A DNA stretch of 64,000 bases from Streptomyces alfalfae (GTDB taxonomy: Bacteria; Actinomycetota; Actinomycetes; Streptomycetales; Streptomycetaceae), in NCBI RefSeq assembly GCF_004127445.1, contig NZ_QEXM01000033.1, positions 62,001-126,000 on the forward strand, written 5' to 3'. A model generated the notes under the pieces. The model saw only the letters and a program-made list of their open reading frames with translations. It ran no database searches and was not told the DNA's origin. Shown here one piece after another: positions 53,040 to 61,383 of this stretch. A program made the position numbers and the translations under genes. Numbering within the stretch: position 1 is the first letter of the stretch; each line of letters opens with the position of its first letter.

Positions 53040-54326
53040 CTACTTGCCCGTCAGGTCCCCGCGGCGCGGGCCCGCGAAGCCCTGGAGCCGGGCCAGGGTC
53101 AGGCCGGTGAGCCGGGTGACCTCGCCCGCGTCGAGGGCGCCGCAGTCCAGGCCGCGCAGCAGGTATCCGGCGAGGGCCTTGGCGGTGGCGGGCTCGTCGG
53201 CGACGGCGCCGCCCGCGTGGTGGCCCGCGTAGGCGGCAAGGCGCGCGGCGGCTGCCTCGAAGCCTTCGCGGTAGAAGGCGAACACGGCGGCGTAGCGCGT
53301 GGGGATGTGGCCGGGGTGCATGTCCCAGCCCTGGTAGTAGGCGCGGGCCAGGGCGCGCCGGGTGAGGCCGTAGTGCAGCCGCATGGCGTCGTGGACCTGC
53401 TCGGTGGTGCCGACGGGCAGGACGTTGGTGGAGCCGTCGGACACGCGCACCCCGGTGCCCGCGGCGGCGACCTGCATGACGGCCTTGGCGTGGTCGGCGG
53501 CCGGGTGGTCGCTCGCCTGGTAGGCGGCGCTGACGCCGAGGCAGGCGCTGTAGTCGAAGGTGCCGTAGTGCAGTCCCGTGGCGCGGCCGTCGGCGGCCTG
53601 GATCATGCGGGCGACGGCGGCGGTGCCGTCGGTGGCGAGGATGGACTGGCTGGTCTCGATCTGTATCTCGAAGCCGATGCGGCCCTGTTCGAGGCCGCGG
53701 GCCTTCTCGAACTCCTCCAGCAGGCGCACCATCGCGGTGACCTGCTCGGGGTAGGTCACCTTGGGCAGCGTGAGGACGAGGCCGTCGGGGAGGCCGCCCG
53801 CCTCCATGAGGCCGGAGAGGAAGACGTCGAGCGTGCGGATGGCGCGGTCGCGTACGGCCGCCTCCATGCACTTCATGCGGATGCCCATGTACGGGGCGGC
53901 CGTGCCGTTCCGGTAGGCCTCGGCCACCAGGCGGGCCGCGCGGGCGGCGTCCTGGTCCTCGTCGGCGCCCTTGTAGCCGTCCTCGAAGTCGATGCGCAGG
54001 TCCTCGACCGGCTCGCGCTCCAGCTTGGCGCGCACGCGCGTGTGGACGGCGTCGGCGAGGTCGTCGTCCAGGCCGAGCACCGAGGCGAAGGCGGCGGCGT
54101 CCGGGGCGTGTTCGTCGAGCATGGCGAGGGCCTTCTCGCCCCAGGAGCGGATGGTCCCCGCGGTGAACTGCTCACCGGGGACGTAGACGGTGTGGACGGG
54201 CTGGCGGGTGCCGGGGTCTCCGGGGTAGCGGCGGTCGAGCTCCGCGTCCACGGGGGCGAGGGAAGCGCTGATGCCCTCGCTGACCGCGCCGGCGAGGCTC
54301 GTCGCGACCTGCTCTTGCTGACCCAT
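53040..54326 (-). CDS. HpcH/HpaI aldolase/citrate lyase-like protein (DUF6986 type)
   Basis: 428 residues from ATG 54326, with GGAGG nine bases before it. Features of the phosphoenolpyruvate-utilising/citrate lyase TIM barrel are visible: EDLRIDFEDGYKGADEDQDAA (acidic metal site), YMGIRMKCMEAAVRDRAIRTLDVFL, LPKVTYPEQVTAMVRLLEEFE (conserved LPKV), RIGFEIQIETSQSIL, GLHYGTFDYSACLG, and WDMHPGHIPTRYAAVFAFYREG. These enzymes cleave or form C-C bonds in (3S)-malyl-, citramalyl- or hydroxy-oxo-acids. The exact substrate is unknown. The promoter region has a TTCCG-N5-CGGAA inverted repeat. The C-terminal 80 residues (LAGYLLRGLDCGALDAGEVTRLTGL) form a separate helical cap. Confidence 0.83.
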   Translation of the reverse strand: MGQQEQVATSLAGAVSEGISASLAPVDAELDRRYPGDPGTRQPVHTVYVPGEQFTAGTIRSWGEKALAMLDEHAPDAAAFASVLGLDDDLADAVHTRVRAKLEREPVEDLRIDFEDGYKGADEDQDAARAARLVAEAYRNGTAAPYMGIRMKCMEAAVRDRAIRTLDVFLSGLMEAGGLPDGLVLTLPKVTYPEQVTAMVRLLEEFEKARGLEQGRIGFEIQIETSQSILATDGTAAVARMIQAADGRATGLHYGTFDYSACLGVSAAYQASDHPAADHAKAVMQVAAAGTGVRVSDGSTNVLPVGTTEQVHDAMRLHYGLTRRALARAYYQGWDMHPGHIPTRYAAVFAFYREGFEAAAARLAAYAGHHAGGAVADEPATAKALAGYLLRGLDCGALDAGEVTRLTGLTLARLQGFAGPRRGDLTGK

Positions 54327-54362
54327 TGCTGCATCCTCCACACAGTCGACGCCGCGCCCGGC

Positions 54363-54380
54363 GTTTCCGCTTCACGGAAT
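54363..54380 (-). promoter_or_regulatory. TTCCG-N5-CGGAA inverted repeat upstream of the aldolase-like gene
   Basis: On the minus strand ATTCCGTGAAGCGGAAAC contains a perfect TTCCG/CGGAA repeat (54365-54379). A related half (ATACGGAT) lies just upstream (about 54385-54392). This type of element resembles IclR-family operators in actinobacteria (inference only). Confidence 0.45.
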
Positions 54381-54568
54381 CAGTAATCCGTATAGCGAAG
54401 TTATCCGTGACCTTCACGCTGGTCAACACCCTTCCGTGTCCTGCATCCGTAGCGGACCACGGCGGTTCACGCGTGTCCCGGGCCGTGCGGGCGGCCCTCT
54501 TGGTCAGTGTGGGCCCATCCCCGCGCGCCCACGCCCCGGACCGCGCGGCCCCGACCGAAGGAGACCGT

Positions 54569-55486
54569 GTGCCGATCGACTCCCGCTTCTCGCGCCGTAC
54601 CGGCCTGCGCGCCGCGCTCGCCGCGACGGCGGCGCTGCCCGTGTTCGGCGGGGCCCTGTCCGGCGGTCCGGCGTACGCGGCGCCGGCACGGCCCGGCGCC
54701 CGGGCGCCGGAGGCCCGCCTGGAGGTCATGACGTTCAACCTCCGCTTCGCGAGCGACAAGCCGCCGCACACCTGGGCCCAGCGCCGCCCGGTGACCAAGG
54801 AGCTGCTGCTCCGCGCCAAGCCGCACGTCATCGGCACCCAGGAGGGCCTGTACTCGCAGCTGCGGGACATCGAGTCCGACCTCGGCGCGGACTACGACTG
54901 GATCGGCACGGGCAGCGGAGGCGGCAGCCGCGACGAGTTCATGGCCGTCTTCTACGACACCAAGCGGCTCGCCCCGCTGGAGTACGACCACTTCTGGCTC
55001 TCGGACACCCCGGACGTCATCGCGTCCAACACCTGGGGCGCCCGCTCGATCCGCATGGCCACCTGGGTCCGCTTCAAGGACCTGGACACCGGCGGCGAGC
55101 TGTACGTCCTCGACACGCACCTGGACCACATCAGCCAGAACGCGCGGGCCCGCTCGGCGACGCTGATCGCCGAGCGCGTCGGCCGCCTCGACAAGGCCAA
55201 GCCGCTCGTCGTCACGGGCGACTTCAACGCCACCGCCCACAAGAACGTCGTCTACGACACGCTCCTGGGCGCCGGTCTCGTCGACACCTGGGACGCGGCG
55301 GAGCGGCGCGGCAAGGCGTACGCCACGTACCACGGGTACAAGCCGCTCACGCCGGACGGCAACCGCATCGACTGGATCCTGACGCGGCCCACGGCGCGGG
55401 TCCACGCGGCCTCGATGAACACGTTCTCGCTCGGCGGCCAGTACCCGAGCGATCACCTGCCGGTGCAGGCGACCCTGACGCTGTGA
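54569..55486 (+). CDS. Secreted endonuclease/exonuclease/phosphatase-family protein
   Basis: 305 residues from GTG 54569, with GAAGGAGA in front. A twin-arginine-like signal (SRRTGLRAALAATAALPVFGGALSGGPAYA, cleavage after AYA) targets it outside the cytoplasm. The EEP fold is complete: EVMTFNLRFASD (Asn), VIGTQEGLYSQL (Glu), YVLDTHLDHISQNAR (His, Asp), LVVTGDFNATAHKNVVYDTLL (Asp, Asn), IDWILTR and YPSDHLPVQATL (Asp-His). Members include DNases, sphingomyelinases and inositol phosphatases; the extracellular form without extra domains is common in Streptomyces. The substrate is not determinable. A bidirectional terminator follows. Confidence 0.9.
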   Translation: MPIDSRFSRRTGLRAALAATAALPVFGGALSGGPAYAAPARPGARAPEARLEVMTFNLRFASDKPPHTWAQRRPVTKELLLRAKPHVIGTQEGLYSQLRDIESDLGADYDWIGTGSGGGSRDEFMAVFYDTKRLAPLEYDHFWLSDTPDVIASNTWGARSIRMATWVRFKDLDTGGELYVLDTHLDHISQNARARSATLIAERVGRLDKAKPLVVTGDFNATAHKNVVYDTLLGAGLVDTWDAAERRGKAYATYHGYKPLTPDGNRIDWILTRPTARVHAASMNTFSLGGQYPSDHLPVQATLTL

Positions 55487-55493
55487 CGCACGA

Positions 55494-55530
55494 AGGCCCC
55501 CGTACCGCCACACGGGCGGCACGGGGGCCT
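55494..55530. terminator. Bidirectional hairpin between the secreted phosphatase-fold gene and etfA
   Basis: AGGCCCCCGT (55494-55503) pairs perfectly with ACGGGGGCCT (55521-55530), and CCGCC (55505-55509) with GGCGG (55515-55519) inside it. It lies between two convergent stops and is the strongest terminator seen in the window. Confidence 0.85.
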
Positions 55531-55546
55531 CGTACGCACGACGGGG

Positions 55547-56509
55547 TCAGCCCTTGCGGGCCTTGACCTCTTCGGTGAGCGCGGGGACGACCTCGAAGAG
55601 GTCGCCGACCACGCCGTAGTCGACCAGGTCGAAGATCGGGGCCTCGGCGTCCTTGTTGATGGCCACGATGGTCTTCGACGTCTGCATGCCCGCGCGGTGC
55701 TGGATCGCGCCGGAGATGCCGGAGGCGATGTAGAGCTGCGGGGAGACCGACTTGCCGGTCTGGCCCACCTGGTTGGAGTGCGGGTACCAGCCGGCGTCGA
55801 CGGCGGCGCGGGAGGCGCCGACGGCGGCGCCGAGCGAGTCGGCGAGGTTCTCGATGATCGAGAAGTTCTCGGCGCCGTTGACGCCGCGGCCGCCGGAGAC
55901 CACGATCGCGGCCTCGGTCAGCTCCGGGCGGCCCGTCGACTCGCGCGGCGTGCGCGAGACGACCTTGGTGCCGGTGGCCTTCTCGGAGAACGAGACGCTG
56001 AGCGCCTCGACGGCGCCCGCGGCGGGGGCGGCCTCCACGGCGGCCGAGTTCGGCTTGACCGTGATGACCGGGGTGCCCTGCGAGATGCGGGACTTGGTGG
56101 TGTACGAGGCGGCGAACACGGACTGCGTGGCCACCGGGCCCTCGTCGCCGGCCTCGATGTCGACGGCGTCGGTGATGATGCCGGACTTGATGCGGACCGC
56201 GAGGCGGGCCGCGATCTCCTTGGCCTCGGCCGAGGAGGGCACGAGCACGGCGACCGGGGAGACGGCCTCGTACGCGGCCTGGAGCGCGTCCACCTTCGGC
56301 ACGACGAGGTAGTCGGCGAACTCGGGGGCGTCGGCAGTGAGGACCTTGACCGCGCCGTGCTCGGCGAGCGTGGCGGCGGTGGCCTCGGCGCCGGCGCCCA
56401 GGGCGACGGCGACGGGCTCGCCGACGCGGCGGGCCAGGGTCAGCAGCTCAAGGGTGGGCTTGCGGACGGCGCCGTCCACGTGGTCGACGTAGACGAGAAC
56501 TTCAGCCAT
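55547..56509 (-). CDS. etfA: Electron transfer flavoprotein subunit alpha
   Basis: 320 residues. N-terminal ETF domain ([37 protein letters not shown]) and the C-terminal FAD-binding domain with [75 protein letters not shown], which holds FAD and AMP contacts and the conserved SGAIQH. ETF carries electrons from acyl-CoA dehydrogenases to the respiratory chain. etfB lies 103 bases upstream on the same strand, the usual BA order. No ETF-quinone oxidoreductase is in the window. Confidence 0.96.
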   Translation of the reverse strand: MAEVLVYVDHVDGAVRKPTLELLTLARRVGEPVAVALGAGAEATAATLAEHGAVKVLTADAPEFADYLVVPKVDALQAAYEAVSPVAVLVPSSAEAKEIAARLAVRIKSGIITDAVDIEAGDEGPVATQSVFAASYTTKSRISQGTPVITVKPNSAAVEAAPAAGAVEALSVSFSEKATGTKVVSRTPRESTGRPELTEAAIVVSGGRGVNGAENFSIIENLADSLGAAVGASRAAVDAGWYPHSNQVGQTGKSVSPQLYIASGISGAIQHRAGMQTSKTIVAINKDAEAPIFDLVDYGVVGDLFEVVPALTEEVKARKG

Positions 56510-56612
56510 GGGACTTCAATCTCCTGCGAGTGCGAAGAATCTGGGAGGCGGTTGCGGGGCTCTTCGAGCCTCTGGGCGGCCCCGGGACGCTCCCCCGGGC
56601 CCGCCGGTGGGG

Positions 56613-57398
56613 CTAGATGAACTTCTGGCCCGCGAGGTACTCGGCGAGCTGCTTGCCGCCCTCGCCCTCGTCCTTGACGATCGTGCCGGCCGTGCGGGCC
56701 GGACGCTCGGTGGCGGACTCGACCTTGGTCCAGGCGCCCTCGAGGCCGACCTCTTCGGCCTCGATGTCCAGGTCGCCGAGGTCCAGCGACTCCACCGGCT
56801 TCTTCTTGGCGGCCATGATGCCCTTGAAGGACGGGTAGCGGGCCTCGCCCGACTGGTCCGTCACGGACACGACGGCCGGCAAGGACGCCTCCAGCTGCTC
56901 GGAGGCGGCGTCGCCGTCCCGGCGGCCCTTCACGACGCCGTCCTCGACGGAGACCTCGGAGAGCAGGGTGACCTGCGGGACGCCCAGGCGCTCGGCGAGG
57001 ATCGCCGGCAGCACGCCCATGGTGCCGTCGGTCGAGGCCATACCGGTGATGACCAGGTCGTAACCGGTCTTCTCGATCGCCTTGGCGAGCACCAGCGAGG
57101 TGCCCATGACGTCGGTGCCGTGCAGGTCGTCGTCCTCGACGTGGACGGCCTTGTCGGCGCCCATGGAGAGCGCCTTGCGCAGCGCGTCCTTGGCGTCCTC
57201 CGGGCCGACGGTCAGCACGGTGATCTCCGCGTCGTCCGCCTCGTCGGCGATCTGCAGCGCCTGCTCGACGGCGTACTCGTCCAGCTCCGACAGCAGGCCG
57301 TCGACGTCGTCGCGGTCGACGGTCAGGTCATCGGCGAAGTGCCGGTCGCCGGTGGCGTCGGGCACGTACTTCACACAGACAACGATCCTCAAGCTCAC
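56613..57398 (-). CDS. etfB: Electron transfer flavoprotein subunit beta
   Basis: 261 residues. The beta-subunit signature is MSLRIVVCVKYVPDATGDRHF, VDGLLSELDEYAVEQALQIAD, MGADKAVHVEDDDLHGTDVMGTSLVLAKAI, DLVITGMASTDGTMGVLPAILAERLGVPQVTL, and the C-terminal KKKPVESLDLGDLDIE recognition-loop region. It binds AMP structurally and docks with partner dehydrogenases. The GTG or ATG at 57398 follows GGAGAGCC. A perfect palindrome overlaps the promoter -10 (57524-57539). The long leader of about 125 bases contains a short frame (57534-57409). Confidence 0.95.
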   Translation of the reverse strand: MSLRIVVCVKYVPDATGDRHFADDLTVDRDDVDGLLSELDEYAVEQALQIADEADDAEITVLTVGPEDAKDALRKALSMGADKAVHVEDDDLHGTDVMGTSLVLAKAIEKTGYDLVITGMASTDGTMGVLPAILAERLGVPQVTLLSEVSVEDGVVKGRRDGDAASEQLEASLPAVVSVTDQSGEARYPSFKGIMAAKKKPVESLDLGDLDIEAEEVGLEGAWTKVESATERPARTAGTIVKDEGEGGKQLAEYLAGQKFI

Positions 57399-57523
57399 GC
57401 CGGCTCTCCTACTGCATCGTCTTTACTGGGCTGCTGCCTTGGCTTCGGCCACTGCCTTCTTGCAGGCAGCATAGGCGCCTGAAGCGGTGGACCCCGGTCG
57501 GGGATGCCCCCGCTCCGATCGAA

Positions 57524-57539
57524 ATATTACTCATGAGTA
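57524..57539 (-). promoter_or_regulatory. Palindrome over the etfBA promoter -10
   Basis: TACTCATGAGTA (57528-57539) is a perfect 12-bp palindrome. On the minus strand it runs directly into TAATAT (57529-57524), a near-consensus -10. The arrangement suggests repression of etfBA by a TetR/FadR-type fatty-acid regulator (inference). Confidence 0.55.
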
Positions 57540-57629
57540 CACCCAGTTCATTCCCCCTGAGCAAGCGCTTTGAACTGTGACCTTCCCAACGCTGTGTGAT
57601 CGGCCCGCCAGGCCCTTCACCGGGAACTC

Positions 57630-58136
57630 TCAGTCGCGCAGCGCGTTGAAGCGTCCGCCCTGGTAGAGCAGCGGCCGCCCCTCGCCGCCCGGGTCCCCCG
57701 CGACGGCCTCCGCGAGGACGAGCCGGTGGTCGCCCGCGGGCACCCGCGCCACGATCCGGCAGACCATCCAGGCGAGCGTGCCGTCCAGCACGGGCACCCC
57801 TTCGGGCCCCTCGTGCCACGCGGTCGGCGCGCCGAAGCGGTCGGCGCCGCTGCGCGCGAACGTGGCGGCCAGCTCCCGCTGGTGCTCGCCGAGTATGTGG
57901 ACGCCGACATGGCCGGTCTCACGGATGGCGGGCCAGCTCGACGCTCCGGCGCCGATACCGAAGGAGACCATCGGGGGTTCGGCGGAGACCGAGGTGAGCG
58001 AGGTGGCGGTGAAGCCGACGGGGCGGCCGCCCCGGGCCGCGGTGATCACGGCGACCCCCGCCGCGTGGCGCCGGAAGACCGAGCGCAGCAGGTCGGGGCC
58101 GGCGGTGCGGGCGCCGATGGCGGGCGTGGCCGTCAC
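57630..58136 (-). CDS. Flavin reductase family protein
   Basis: 168 residues from GTG 58136 (AAGGACG upstream). The split-barrel FMN-binding flavin reductase pattern is RSVFRRHAAGVAVITAARGGRPVGFTATSLTSVSAEPPMVSFGIGAGASSWPAIRETGHVGVHIL, followed by QRELAATFARSGADRFGAPTAW and the DHRLVLAEAVAG end. Such enzymes supply reduced flavin to two-component monooxygenases. No monooxygenase is adjacent. It is followed by the etfBA promoter region and preceded by a thioredoxin gene on the same strand. Confidence 0.88.
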   Translation of the reverse strand: MTATPAIGARTAGPDLLRSVFRRHAAGVAVITAARGGRPVGFTATSLTSVSAEPPMVSFGIGAGASSWPAIRETGHVGVHILGEHQRELAATFARSGADRFGAPTAWHEGPEGVPVLDGTLAWMVCRIVARVPAGDHRLVLAEAVAGDPGGEGRPLLYQGGRFNALRD

Positions 58137-58293
58137 TGAGTCGTCCTTGGGGAAGGGGATCCGGGGGCATGCGGGGAGAGGGGTCCCGGGGCATGTGAGC
58201 AGGCTCGCGACAGTTGGCCCATACAGTCAAGCCGAACCCCGCGGATGAAAGAAGCGTCACTGTCCGGCGACACGCCGTAGGGACGGGGGAGGA

Positions 58294-58620
58294 TCACACG
58301 GCCTCCCCGAGCGCGGCGATCACATCGGCCCTGCGGGGTTGTCCGGCGGCGCGGCGCACCACGCGCCCCGACGCGTCGAGGACCAGCACGGTGGGCGTCT
58401 TCTCGACCCGCAGTTCCCGTACGAGCGCGAGGTGCTCCTCGGCGTCGATCTCCACGTGGGCCACGCCGGGAACCATCCCGGCCACGTCCGCGAGGATGCG
58501 GCGGGTCGCCCGGCAGGGCTGGCAGAACGCGCTGGAGAACTGCACGAGCGTGGCCCGCTCCCCCAGTCCCTCCCCGATGTCCGCCGCGCCGAGCCGCCGC
58601 CCGGTGTCGCGTCCTGACAC
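58294..58620 (-). CDS. Thioredoxin-like protein with CQPC active site
   Basis: 108 residues. The fold is recognisable from ATLVQFSSAFCQPCRATRRILADVAGMVPGVAHVEIDAEEHLALVRELRVEKTPTVLVLDASGRVV. The redox motif is CQPC instead of the WCGPC of classical thioredoxin, and the cis-Pro is in KTPTVL. The Trp before the first Cys is missing (AFC). It may reduce other disulfides or sense redox state. The GTG at 58620 starts MSGRDTG. It is divergent from the acyltransferase gene. Confidence 0.88.
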   Translation of the reverse strand: MSGRDTGRRLGAADIGEGLGERATLVQFSSAFCQPCRATRRILADVAGMVPGVAHVEIDAEEHLALVRELRVEKTPTVLVLDASGRVVRRAAGQPRRADVIAALGEAV

Positions 58621-58848
58621 GTACTGCCTCCCACCCGCGCGAAATCCTTGATCCGGTTCCTTCCCAGTTCAGCACTTGTGCGGCCGTCAGAATTCCGACG
58701 TGATGAGAATCTCCCGGTTCGAGGGCACCAAGACTGGTCACTCGTCCGTTCTTGGGGCACGATCTGCGCAACGCCGAAAAACCTACGGCTGCGTAACCTC
58801 CCGCCGGGAGCCCCCTCCCCAGGCAGACACGAAGGGCCCTCCCCACCC

Positions 58849-59577
58849 ATGGCAGAGCTTGTCTACCGTCCGGTCATCGGTGCCGCCAAAACGCTGTTCA
58901 AGGCATGGGACCTGAAGATCGACTGCAAGGGCTCGGAGAACATCCCACGCACCGGCGGCGCGGTCCTCGTCAGCAACCACATCAGCTATCTCGACTTCAT
59001 CTTCGACGGCCTCGCCGCCCTGCCGCAGAAGCGTCTCGTGCGCTTCATGGCCAAGGAGTCGGTGTTCCGGCACAAGATCTCCGGACCGCTGATGCGCGGC
59101 ATGAAGCACATCCCCGTGGACCGCAAGCAGGGCGAGACGGCGTACGCGCAGGCGCTCGAATCGCTGCGCTCCGGGGAGATCATCGGCGTCTTCCCCGAGG
59201 CGACGATCTCGCAGTCCTTCACCCTGAAGTCCTTCAAGTCGGGTGCCGCGCGCATGGCCCAGGAGGCGGGCGTCCCGCTCATCCCCATGGCGCTGTGGGG
59301 CACCCAGCGGCTGTGGACCAAGGGCCATCCGCGCAACTTCAAGCGCAGCCACACGCCGATCACGATCCGGGTGGGCGAGCCCCTCGAAGCGCCCAAGGAC
59401 CAGTACGCGGGCGCGATCACGCGGCGGCTGCGCGAGCGCTGCCAGGAGCTGCTCGAAGCCGCCCAGCGCGCCTACCCCGTGCGCCCCAAGGGCCCCGACG
59501 ACACATGGTGGATGCCGGCGCACCTCGGCGGCACGGCGCCGACCCCCGCCGAGGTGAAGGCCCTCGAAGCCGGCTGA
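58849..59577 (+). CDS. plsC: Lysophospholipid acyltransferase (PlsC family)
   Basis: 242 residues from ATG 58849. The acyltransferase motifs are block 1 VLVSNHISYLDFIF (HxxxxD variant NHxSYLD), block 2 near FMAKESVFRHKISGPLMRGMKHIPVDR, block 3 IGVFPEATISQSFTLKSFKSGAARMA (FPEAT replaces FPEGT) and block 4 VPLIPMALWGTQRLW. It would acylate lysophosphatidate or related lipids at the membrane. The Gly-to-Ala change in block 3 is common in this actinobacterial subgroup. The C-terminal DDTWWMPAHLGGTAPTPAEV tail is also characteristic. It almost abuts the convergent transglutaminase-like gene (1 base between stops). Confidence 0.9.
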   Translation: MAELVYRPVIGAAKTLFKAWDLKIDCKGSENIPRTGGAVLVSNHISYLDFIFDGLAALPQKRLVRFMAKESVFRHKISGPLMRGMKHIPVDRKQGETAYAQALESLRSGEIIGVFPEATISQSFTLKSFKSGAARMAQEAGVPLIPMALWGTQRLWTKGHPRNFKRSHTPITIRVGEPLEAPKDQYAGAITRRLRERCQELLEAAQRAYPVRPKGPDDTWWMPAHLGGTAPTPAEVKALEAG

Positions 59578-59578
59578 G

Positions 59579-60184
59579 TCACCGGGCCGCCCGGAGCGTG
59601 TCGGGCAGGTCCTCCCACAGGCGTGACCTGTCGGGGGCGTTCCGCATGACCTCGACGATGCCCGGGTCCGGTGCGGCGTACAGACCCGGCAGGTCCGCCT
59701 CGCCCGCGCCGGCGTCCGGCGCCCAGGCCAGCCGCTCCCCCTCCAGGGAGAACCGCGCGTCGACGCCCGGCTTGTTGCCCCGGCAGTCCTGGCGGTGCCA
59801 GGCGCCCCGGAAGCGCACGGCGACCAGGCCGTGCAGGCAGTGTCCGGCGCCGGTGTCGTGGGCCAGCCGCTGGTAGCAGAGCGCGGTCGGGATGTCCTCG
59901 GCCCGCAGCAGCGCGGCCAGGGCGTGCGCCTTGGCGTGGCAGATGCCGGTGCGCTGTTCGAGGACGTCCGAGGCCCGCCAGGTCACCCGCGGATCTCCGC
60001 TGTCCGCGGAGTGCGGCACGGTGTCGCGCACGTGGAGGTAGGCGGCGCGGGCGTACGCGTAGGAGTCCGCGGCCTCGTGCGCGAGACGCGCGGCGGTCTC
60101 GCGCACGACGGGGTGATGGTGGTCGATGACCTCGTCGGCGGCCACGTACGCGGACAGGTCCGGGTCCTGCTGGATGAGCTGCAT
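59579..60184 (-). CDS. Transglutaminase-like domain protein
   Basis: 201 residues from ATG 60184. The transglutaminase/papain-like core is SYAYARAAYLHVRDTVPHSADSGDPRVTWRASDVLEQRTGICHAKAHALAALLRAEDIPTALCYQRL, where Cys in GICHAKAHALAALLRA, followed by HCLHGLVAVRFRGAWHRQDCRGNKPG, forms a Cys-His-Asp-type site. The family also includes non-transglutaminase cysteine peptidases. The start is decided by the promoter: TATGCT ends 8 bases before this ATG, so the mRNA is leaderless and the in-frame GTG at 60205 lies upstream of the transcript. Confidence 0.83.
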   Translation of the reverse strand: MQLIQQDPDLSAYVAADEVIDHHHPVVRETAARLAHEAADSYAYARAAYLHVRDTVPHSADSGDPRVTWRASDVLEQRTGICHAKAHALAALLRAEDIPTALCYQRLAHDTGAGHCLHGLVAVRFRGAWHRQDCRGNKPGVDARFSLEGERLAWAPDAGAGEADLPGLYAAPDPGIVEVMRNAPDRSRLWEDLPDTLRAAR

Positions 60185-60192
60185 GGCACGCG

Positions 60193-60241
60193 AGCATAGG
60201 AACACGACCCACCGCCGGTCAATGGAATTACGGTGGGTCGT
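60193..60241 (-). promoter_or_regulatory. Leaderless promoter with flanking 11-bp inverted repeat
   Basis: On the minus strand TTGACC (60222-60217) and TATGCT (60198-60193) are 18 bases apart, with the ATG (60184) 8 bases later. ACGACCCACCG (60204-60214) and CGGTGGGTCGT (60231-60241) are perfect 11-bp inverted arms around the -35, so a repressor could cover it; alternatively the repeat ends the upstream transcript. Confidence 0.6.
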
Positions 60242-60280
60242 ATATCTATGCAGCGCGGGAGACGGGCCGCGCGGCCGCGG

Positions 60281-61351
60281 TCAGCGCGCCAGCTCCTCCT
60301 TGAGCGCGGCGAGGAACCCGTCGACGTCCTCCTCACGGGTGTCGAAGGCGCACATCCAGCGCACGTCCCCGGCCGCCTCGTCCCAGAAGTAGAAGCGGTA
60401 ACGCTTCTGCAGCCGCTCGCTCACGTCGTGCGGCAGCCGGGCGAAGACGGCGTTCGCCTGCACGGGGTAGAGGATCTCCACGCCGTGCAGCGATCGGACG
60501 CCCTCGGCGAGGCGCTGCGCCATCTCGTTGGCGTGCCGGGCGTTGCGCAGCCACAGGTCCTTGGCGAGCAGCGCCTCCAGCTGCACGGAGACGAAGCGCA
60601 TCTTCGAGGCGAGCTGCATCGACATCTTGCGCAGGTGCTTCATGTGGCGCACCGCGTCCTGGTTGATGACGACGACGGCCTCACCGAACAGCGCGCCGTT
60701 CTTCGTGCCGCCGAGCGAGAGGATGTCGACGCCGACCGCGTTCGTGAACGTCCGCATGGGGACGTCGAGGGCCGCCGCGGCGTTGGCTATCCGGGAGCCG
60801 TCGAGGTGCACCTTCATGCCGAGCCGGTGCGCGTGGTCGCAGATCGCGCGGATCTCGTCCGGGGTGTAGAGCGTGCCCAGCTCGGTGTTCTGCGCGATCG
60901 AGACGACCTGCGGCATGGCCCGGTGCTCGTCGTCCCAGCCGAACGCCTGCTTGTCGATCAGCTCGGGCGTGAGCTTGCCGTCCGGCGTCGGCACGGTGAG
61001 CAGCTTGAGCCCCGCCATGCGCTCGGGGGCGCCGCCCTCGTCCACGTTGATGTGCGCGGACTCGGCGCAGATCACCGCGCCCCAGCGGTCGGCGACCGCC
61101 TGGAGCGCCACGACGTTGGCCCCCGTGCCGTTGAACACCGGGAACGCCTCGGCCGTGGGACCGAAGTGACCACGGATCACCTGCTGGAGGTGGGCCGTGT
61201 AGTCGTCCTCGCCGTACGCGATCTGGTGGCCGCCGTTGGCCAGCGCCAGGGCGGCCATGACCTCGGGGTGCGCGCCCGCGTAGTTGTCGCTCGCGAAGCC
61301 CCGCACGCCGGCGTCGTGGTGACGCCGGGCGTCGGTCTTCGGAGGATTCAC
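60281..61351 (-). CDS. ltaE: Low-specificity L-threonine aldolase
   Basis: 356 residues from GTG 61351 (GAGGG five bases upstream; GTGs at 61387 and 61405 would overlap the SDR gene). It is a PLP fold-type I enzyme: RGFASDNYAGAHPEVMAALALAN, GYGEDDYTAHLQQ-like IAYGEDDYTAHLQQVI, VFNGTGANVVAL, ESAHINVDEGGAPE, QNTELGTLYTPDEI, KVHLDGSRIANAAAAL and the PLP lysine in SLGGTKNGALFGEAV. It cleaves threonine or allo-threonine to glycine and acetaldehyde; some members take other beta-hydroxy amino acids. Third gene in a row with DUF6421 and SDR genes, 32 bases downstream. Confidence 0.92.
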   Translation of the reverse strand: MNPPKTDARRHHDAGVRGFASDNYAGAHPEVMAALALANGGHQIAYGEDDYTAHLQQVIRGHFGPTAEAFPVFNGTGANVVALQAVADRWGAVICAESAHINVDEGGAPERMAGLKLLTVPTPDGKLTPELIDKQAFGWDDEHRAMPQVVSIAQNTELGTLYTPDEIRAICDHAHRLGMKVHLDGSRIANAAAALDVPMRTFTNAVGVDILSLGGTKNGALFGEAVVVINQDAVRHMKHLRKMSMQLASKMRFVSVQLEALLAKDLWLRNARHANEMAQRLAEGVRSLHGVEILYPVQANAVFARLPHDVSERLQKRYRFYFWDEAAGDVRWMCAFDTREEDVDGFLAALKEELAR

Positions 61352-61383
61352 GGCTTCCCTCGTGGTGGCTCGGTCGCGTTCGG

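Noticed and set aside
57409..57534. A 41-codon frame in the etfBA leader as an independent gene
   Set aside because: No RBS is visible, its start lies in the palindrome, and its composition is not gene-like. It is mentioned only as a possible leader frame.
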